This document shows positions 60,101 to 64,000 of a stretch of DNA of 64,000 nt, one piece after another. The position numbers were made by a program, and so were the translations under genes. The DNA comes from Oscillospiraceae bacterium (lineage in GTDB: Bacteria; Bacillota; Clostridia; Oscillospirales; Ruminococcaceae): NCBI GenBank assembly GCA_024404815.1, contig JAKSPL010000008.1:1-64000 (forward strand). Reading direction: 5' to 3'. The stretch's first letter is position 1; each line of letters starts with the position of its first letter. A model generated the notes under the pieces. The model was given only the letters and a program-made list of their open reading frames with translations, was not told the DNA's origin and did not search any database.

Positions 60101-61459
60101 AACGTCTTTAAGGCAGGAACGATCTCGGGTGTACAGGACAAGATCGCATACGGCTATGTCAAGCACTACCTCGAAGACTGCGGCATTTCCGTCAACAACA
60201 CGGAGATCAACCGTCTGGTCGCAGGCTGTGTCGGTGTCAAAAAGACAACAGGTCAGCACCCCGGCGGCATGGTCGTTATCCCCGAAGAATTTGACATTTT
60301 CGATTTTACCCCCGTACAGCAGCCCGGCGACCCCGGCGATGACGAAGCGAATGTTATCACCACGCACTTCGACTTCCACAGCCTGCACGATACCATTTTG
60401 AAGCTTGACGAACTCGGACACGTAGTCCCGACACTCTACAAGCACCTCGAAGACCTCACAGGCATGAAAATTGCAGATGTCCCGACTACCGATCCCAAGG
60501 TGTTCCAGATGTGTACCGACTGCTCGGTGCTGGGCGTCAAGGAGGAAGACATCTACTGCAAGACAGGCTCGCTCGGCATCCCCGAGATGGGCACGAATTT
60601 CACCATCGGTATGCTGCTGGAAGCAAAGCCGAAGCTGTTCTCCGACTTCTTGCAGATTTCGGGACTTTCCCACGGCACGGACGTATGGCTCGGCAACGCA
60701 CAGGAACTCATCGCGGACGGTACGTGTACGATTTCTGACGTGATCGGTACGCGTGACAGTATCATGACCTACCTGCTCTATCACGATGTCGAACCGAAAC
60801 AGGCATTCCAGATCATGGAGGACACCCGTAAGGGAAAAGCACCCAAGACCTTTACCCCCGAACGCATCCAGATGATGCTCGACCACAATGTACCGCAATG
60901 GTACATCGACTCGTGCCTGAAAATCAAGTATATGTTCCCGAAAGCCCACGCGGCAGCCTATGTTACTGCGGCAATCAAGCTGGGATGGTTCAAACTCTAC
61001 AAGCCGCTGGAATATTATGCGACATACTTCTCTGTCCGCGGCGACGACTTCGATGCCGAAATTGCCATGCAGGGCATCGGCGGAGTGCGCGGCAAAATTC
61101 AGGAACTCAAAACCAAGGGCAAGGAACGCTCCAAGAAAGAAAGCGACCTGCTGGATATCCTGCTGATCGTCAACGAAATGATGTCACGCGGCTACGATTT
61201 CCTGCCCATCGACCTCTATAAATCCCATTCCGCTGACTATCTCATTGAGGACGGCAAGCTCCGCATTCCGTTTGGTGCCATTAGCGGCATCGGCGGAAAG
61301 GCGGCAGAAAAACTCTACGAAACCGCGCAGAACGGCGATTTTATCTCGATTGATGAATTCCAGACACAGAGTGGTGCGTCAAAATCCATAATCGAGGCGT
61401 TGGAACATCTCGGAGCTTTGGGCAATCTTCCGAAATCCAATCAGCTTTCCCTGTTCTGA
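57116..61459 (+). CDS. polC: DNA polymerase III PolC-type alpha subunit
   Basis: The replicative DNA polymerase of low-GC Gram-positive bacteria, 1447 aa. Order: an N-terminal region (1-220), OB domain (about 228-325), PHP domain split around the exonuclease (VELHLHTNMSAMDAV at about 337), DnaQ-type 3'-5' exonuclease (FDVETTGLSPQND at about 429, HNAAFDTSFI, HHHASDDAYM), then the polymerase core (GSRGSVGSSFVASM at about 888, a Cys pair CPEC/CPNC around 917-943, and the catalytic region DGDKAPDIDQNFSG near 964) and the C-terminal helix-hairpin-helix part. All catalytic acidic residues visible. GAAAGGAC precedes the ATG. Last conserved member of the cluster. Confidence 0.98.
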   Translation: MIQTLREFLREFGKKLPDNVLDGRLRRVLSTPERNRLYFETEFDTLVPFADLSAAESELTERFEIQTVRLLCRYPAECFSVAVLPELFLSLRRDLPMMNGFLEDAELSLHENTLSIGLRHGGVDILNQTHFREELARAIRMIFSVSLTVEFAGEQHISDEAHAAMQSEILAELPPDRGFVPEPPPPEQHDFSAVTQLSPDVQPIKPEMPDKESLSVLYGRTIKEKPVAISEVVANLSAGGKVSVACEVFGDIDTRTLKSGKTLLTFPITDYTGSILVKMFLDEEKLADFPMKECKKGASLLIYGSVSYDDYDHDIVMKPTAINSYTAEKRTDDAPVKRVELHLHTNMSAMDAVNSAESIVKRAYDWGHRAVAITDHGVVQAFPEAMNTSAKMKDFRVIYGCEAYVVNDLELLKIIDKPDERTPQDEVIIFDVETTGLSPQNDRLTEIGAVKVKGLHIVDSFNTYVNPQMPIPEKITELTGISDDTVKDAPLEKEAVEAFFKFCGENPVLIAHNAAFDTSFIRAVFERQGMELPFTTIDTLILCRSMLPELGHHKLDQVAKHLKLGKFDHHHASDDAYMLAKIYLALMDRLIRDYHLERLGDLNEKLPNIDVKKLKSFHQIILAKNQTGMKNLYRLVSYSQLDYFYKKPLIPKSVLQKHREGLLYGSACEAGELFTAIVDGKSDEELCALASFYDYLEIQPIGNNSFMLRSDKYSANTEEDLRNYNRKVLEIGDKLGIPVVATCDVHFMDEKDGIYRQILQSGNGFTDTDNQAPLYFRTTDEMLEEFDYLGADRAYEVVVTNTNMIADKIDRCHAIPKGTFTPSIPGAEEDLIRITTEKAESIYGKPLPEIVQKRLDRELSSICKHGFSVLYMIAQKLVAESERHGYMVGSRGSVGSSFVASMAGISEVNPLMPHYVCPECKFSDFIQDGSVGSGFDLPPKNCPNCGADMKRDGHDIPFETFLGFDGDKAPDIDQNFSGEYQTMSHRYTEELFGRANVFKAGTISGVQDKIAYGYVKHYLEDCGISVNNTEINRLVAGCVGVKKTTGQHPGGMVVIPEEFDIFDFTPVQQPGDPGDDEANVITTHFDFHSLHDTILKLDELGHVVPTLYKHLEDLTGMKIADVPTTDPKVFQMCTDCSVLGVKEEDIYCKTGSLGIPEMGTNFTIGMLLEAKPKLFSDFLQISGLSHGTDVWLGNAQELIADGTCTISDVIGTRDSIMTYLLYHDVEPKQAFQIMEDTRKGKAPKTFTPERIQMMLDHNVPQWYIDSCLKIKYMFPKAHAAAYVTAAIKLGWFKLYKPLEYYATYFSVRGDDFDAEIAMQGIGGVRGKIQELKTKGKERSKKESDLLDILLIVNEMMSRGYDFLPIDLYKSHSADYLIEDGKLRIPFGAISGIGGKAAEKLYETAQNGDFISIDEFQTQSGASKSIIEALEHLGALGNLPKSNQLSLF

Positions 61460-61467
61460 CTTGACTT

Positions 61468-61514
61468 CTTCGTGGTAATATGGTAGCATAGTAACATGGT
61501 AGCGTAGTAATACG
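61468..61514 (+). repeat. 16-bp imperfect tandem repeat after polC
   Basis: GTAATATGGTAGCATA, GTAACATGGTAGCGTA and GTAATACG follow each other (about 61474-61513): two full and a half copy with a 16-nt period. It lies where the promoter of the next gene would be. Confidence 0.7.
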
Positions 61515-61537
61515 CTAAAGTGAAAGGATTGATATTT

Positions 61538-62167
61538 ATGAAATCAAACACAAACAAAAAGAATAGCAAAAACAATGGCAAAACCAAAAACAACAGCAAA
61601 AACCAAACCAAAAACAATAGAAGCGGAATCGTCATCTTGATCATCGGATTGGTTCTTCTATTCCTCGCAGTCTTTTTCCTGTTCGTATTCCCGCAGCTGA
61701 ATAAGCAGGAGGATAACAACAATAGCAATGGCAATCAGGGTTCTCAAAACTATCTGACTTCTCTGAACACGCCGTTACATTTCCAAGCCCATGTCACGGT
61801 GAAAGTGGACGGTCAGACCTATACGCCCAAAGACGCCGATATCATCGGTGCAGACAGCTTCACAATCAACGACGACAGCTCTGTCGATTACCAGATCAAC
61901 GACGGCATCAACGGCTGCCGCGATATTACGATCCAGATCGAAGGCATGGATCAACCGCTGATCCTCCGCACATTTATCACCAACGAAAAATCCCACATCA
62001 TTATGAATCTCAATGCCGAGGTGGATTCCAACACGAAAAAAGCTGTTGTTACGGGTGAACTGACTGCTGACGAGTTTTCGGAATCGCTGGAAACATGGAG
62101 CATCTACAGAGAGCTTGACATGACTGCCTCCGCCGAAGATATGGACAAAATCGGCGGCACGTTCTGA
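61538..62167 (+). CDS. Uncharacterised membrane protein, paralogue A
   Basis: Unknown function, 209 aa. A long Asn/Lys-rich cytoplasmic N-terminus (KNSKNNGKTKNNSKNQTKNN) precedes one membrane span (IVILIIGLVLLFLAVFFLFV) and an outside domain of about 130 residues. The domain (FQAHVTVKVDGQTYTPKDAD ... ITIQIEGMDQPLILRTFI ... NLNAEVDSNTKKAVVTGELT) is clearly related to that of the next gene (FHVTFTVDGKPYTPQKADFF ... CIRIDGMDEPLFLKTVV). Codon use is more AT-rich at the start than its neighbours. ATG 61538 has GAAAGGATT upstream. A tandem repeat lies just before it. Confidence 0.7.
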   Translation: MKSNTNKKNSKNNGKTKNNSKNQTKNNRSGIVILIIGLVLLFLAVFFLFVFPQLNKQEDNNNSNGNQGSQNYLTSLNTPLHFQAHVTVKVDGQTYTPKDADIIGADSFTINDDSSVDYQINDGINGCRDITIQIEGMDQPLILRTFITNEKSHIIMNLNAEVDSNTKKAVVTGELTADEFSESLETWSIYRELDMTASAEDMDKIGGTF

Positions 62168-62183
62168 CAATCGGAGAGATTCC

Positions 62184-62732
62184 ATGAAAGCAAATAAAAA
62201 AGGCATCAAAGTTTTCATCGTCCTGCTGATTTTCGCAGTCCTTGGATTTTTTGCATATCCCGTCATGATGTTTTATTACTATCCCGGTAACCACACCCGG
62301 TTTCATGTGACGTTCACCGTGGACGGAAAGCCCTATACACCGCAGAAAGCAGATTTCTTTATCCCTGAATTTAATTCATACGATTATCTGCTGCCGACCT
62401 CCTTTTCTGCCAATGGCGACGGAACTGTGGACTTTGCCATTCGCAAGGAAAAATACGGTTCACGGCACGTTTGCATCCGCATAGACGGCATGGATGAACC
62501 GCTGTTCCTGAAAACAGTCGTCCATTCCTGCAATGTGACCATCAAGTATGAGCTCCAAATCAATGTGGATACCAAAACGAAAACGGCAGATATCACCGGC
62601 GAATACACCATCAGCGATGATATTTCCTTCAAACCATATCCTCATATCGAATGGGAAAACGAACCGATCGATACAACGCTTGATCTGACGCTCAACGAAC
62701 GAGGAATGCCTCGTATCGCAAACACCATCTGA
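62184..62732 (+). CDS. Uncharacterised membrane protein, paralogue B
   Basis: Unknown function, 182 aa, 16 nt behind paralogue A. It has a short basic start (MKANKKGIK), a membrane span (VFIVLLIFAVLGFFAYPVMM) and an outside beta-rich domain homologous to that of the preceding protein by shared phrases VDGKPYTPQKAD, DGTVDFAIR, RIDGMDEPLFLKT and DTKTKTADITGEYT. The pair looks like a tandem duplication with strong divergence. The ATG has GGAGAG upstream. No relation to the flanking polC and hisZ is visible. Confidence 0.7.
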   Translation: MKANKKGIKVFIVLLIFAVLGFFAYPVMMFYYYPGNHTRFHVTFTVDGKPYTPQKADFFIPEFNSYDYLLPTSFSANGDGTVDFAIRKEKYGSRHVCIRIDGMDEPLFLKTVVHSCNVTIKYELQINVDTKTKTADITGEYTISDDISFKPYPHIEWENEPIDTTLDLTLNERGMPRIANTI

Positions 62733-62781
62733 ACCTGTTTTTTCTGCGTGAAGCAGATACCATTAGAATGGAGTTACATTT

Positions 62782-63966
62782 ATGAACCGTTTTGACCTCA
62801 TCACCCCCGAGGGAACAAGAGATTCCCTCTTTGAAGAATGCACGCTCCGCCGCCAGCTGGAAGGCAGACTGCACGGACTGTTTGCCGCACGCGGATACAG
62901 CGAGATCATCACACCAACGCTGGAATTCTACGATGTATTCAACCGCGAAGCACAGCCGTTTCCGCAGGAGCGGATGTACAAGCTGACCGATGCAAAGGGC
63001 AGACTGCTTGTACTGCGTCCCGATAACACCGTACCGATCGCGCGTGTCTGTGCGACCAGACTGCGTGATGCGGCACTCCCGCTGCGACTCTATTATAATC
63101 AGAGTATCCATGTGATCTCGCCGTCCCTCAAAGGACGCGATGACGAGATCTCCCAGTCGGGCATCGAACTGATCGGCTCGGATTCCCGTATGGCTGATCT
63201 GGAAGTCATTGCGGCGGCAGTAGACGTTCTCGCCTCCTGCGGTACAGAATACACGCTGGAACTCGGAAATGCTGCATTTTTCACCGAACTGATGGCACAG
63301 CTCCCCACCTCCGCAGAGGTCAAGGAGACCATCCGTGACTGCATTGAAGCGAAAAACTATCCTGCACTCGGCGACCTGCTCGACACGCTGGAAGAATCCG
63401 AAACAACAAAGGCTCTGCGGATGCTCCCCAGACTGTTCGGCGGCGAAGAGGTCTTTGCAAAAGCGGCGGCACTCTGCACAGGTCAGCGGTTTGCAGAAAT
63501 TCTCGCTGAACTGAAATCGCTCTGGGAATCGGTCACACAGTTCGCAGGAAAAGAACGTGTTACCGTCGATCTGGGTATGGTTCACCGCACTGACTACTAT
63601 ACAGGCATGATCCTCCGCGGCTATCTTTCGGGCTACGGTGAAGAAGTCCTGTCGGGCGGCAGATATGACAAACTGATCGCAGAATTCGGCTACGATGTCC
63701 CTGCAACAGGTTTTGCTGTCAATATTGATGCTGTTGTTAAGGTACTGAGCAAGCAGAGAAACAGCGTCCCTGCGGCACAACAGCCTGTCAGCAACATTCT
63801 CATCTGGGCAGAAAAAGGCTGCGAGGCAGATGCCATCGAAGCGGCAAAATCGCTCCGCGCAAAGGGACTCGTCGTTGAACATTCCCTTTCGGAAACAATC
63901 GAAGCGGCAAAGGAATACGCCGCTGCCCACGGTATCGACAGCGTTTTGCCGATTGAGAAAAAATAA
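62782..63966 (+). CDS. hisZ: ATP phosphoribosyltransferase regulatory subunit HisZ
   Basis: A catalytically inactive class II synthetase-like protein, 394 aa, that activates the short HisG in histidine synthesis; hisG would be expected just right of the window. Visible motifs: TPEGTRDSLFEECTLRRQL, the motif-2-like LRPDNTVPIARVCAT, EISQSGIELIGSDSR and the HisZ-type DYYTGMILRGYLSGYGEE with SGGRYDKLIAEFG. The length and lack of a full anticodon-binding domain argue against HisS. TGGAG lies 9 nt before the ATG at 62782. No T-box precedes it. Confidence 0.9.
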   Translation: MNRFDLITPEGTRDSLFEECTLRRQLEGRLHGLFAARGYSEIITPTLEFYDVFNREAQPFPQERMYKLTDAKGRLLVLRPDNTVPIARVCATRLRDAALPLRLYYNQSIHVISPSLKGRDDEISQSGIELIGSDSRMADLEVIAAAVDVLASCGTEYTLELGNAAFFTELMAQLPTSAEVKETIRDCIEAKNYPALGDLLDTLEESETTKALRMLPRLFGGEEVFAKAAALCTGQRFAEILAELKSLWESVTQFAGKERVTVDLGMVHRTDYYTGMILRGYLSGYGEEVLSGGRYDKLIAEFGYDVPATGFAVNIDAVVKVLSKQRNSVPAAQQPVSNILIWAEKGCEADAIEAAKSLRAKGLVVEHSLSETIEAAKEYAAAHGIDSVLPIEKK

Positions 63967-64000
63967 GCAACTGTGCCGCATCCGCCGACTACCATCGGCA

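Noticed and set aside
59804..60949. 381-codon minus-strand open frame inside polC
   Set aside because: Shadow of polC, which shows complete catalytic motifs on the plus strand.
61468..61514. 16-bp repeats as CRISPR remnant or attachment site
   Set aside because: Copies are directly adjacent with no spacers, and there is no integrase or tRNA gene nearby.

Overview
The window looks like a chromosomal segment of a Gram-positive, obligately anaerobic Clostridia member, most like a cellulosome-making Ruminococcus (Oscillospiraceae). The visible grounds are AGGAGG-type ribosome binding sites, sigma-A promoters of the TTGACA-17-TATAAT type in front of most operons, a PolC-type replicative polymerase, IreB, a BofA-like sporulation protein, T-box and TPP leaders, dockerin and cohesin-like modules, and threonine-rich linkers in several unrelated envelope proteins. 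The species assignment is inference; there is no rRNA gene here. I see no phage, insertion sequence, integrase, CRISPR array, tRNA or rRNA gene.

Layout. 0.1-2.6 kb (-): a 47-codon small ORF, DAHP synthase and a dGTPase-like HD enzyme. 2.8-4.2 kb (+): an acyltransferase-3 membrane protein and a 46-aa stand-alone sortase-type tail. 4.3-9.1 kb (-): MoxR ATPase, DUF58 protein and membrane transglutaminase operon. 9.3-15.6 kb (+): ileS, then a valine T-box and valS. 15.9-18.5 kb: a secreted Ig-like/dockerin protein, then thiT under a TPP riboswitch (-). 18.5-20.3 kb: a dispersed hairpin repeat and an NfeD-SPFH operon (-). 20.6-25.9 kb (+): a DUF1540 mini-protein, ireB, an amino-acid ABC transporter, rpsB-tsf. 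26-30.1 kb (-): an unknown membrane protein, glycyl-tRNA synthetase, a PAP2 phosphatase and a four-gene operon of very small proteins ending in a BofA-like protein. 30.2-38.2 kb: a metallophosphoesterase (+), a zinc-ribbon/pseudokinase/PASTA membrane protein (-), an unknown membrane protein, and a very compact operon of two M42 aminopeptidases, a GNAT enzyme and a PLP enzyme (-). 38.4-43.6 kb: a sialate O-acetylesterase family protein (+), an O-antigen-ligase-like membrane protein and RNase Y (-). 43.7-46.5 kb: an ECF sigma/anti-sigma pair whose anti-sigma carries an outside cohesin-like domain, divergent from a secreted dockerin-cohesin protein. 46.7-50.3 kb: a PflX-type radical SAM protein, an AlkD-like protein (+), and a surface protein with 81 consecutive threonines (-). 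50.6-64 kb (+): pyrH-frr-uppS-cdsA-dxr-rseP-ispG-polC, two paralogous membrane proteins and hisZ.

How it fits together. The right end is a conserved housekeeping cluster for nucleotides, translation, isoprenoid/lipid carriers and replication. The accessory content is mainly surface biology: dockerin/cohesin proteins, a sortase-type surface protein, a cell-surface sensing sigma system, a PASTA pseudokinase and membrane transglutaminase. The best candidates for new biology are the ECF/cohesin-type anti-sigma plus dockerin-cohesin divergon, the PASTA pseudokinase that lost all three catalytic residues, the small ORF and hairpin in front of DAHP synthase, and the BofA-linked mini-protein operon.
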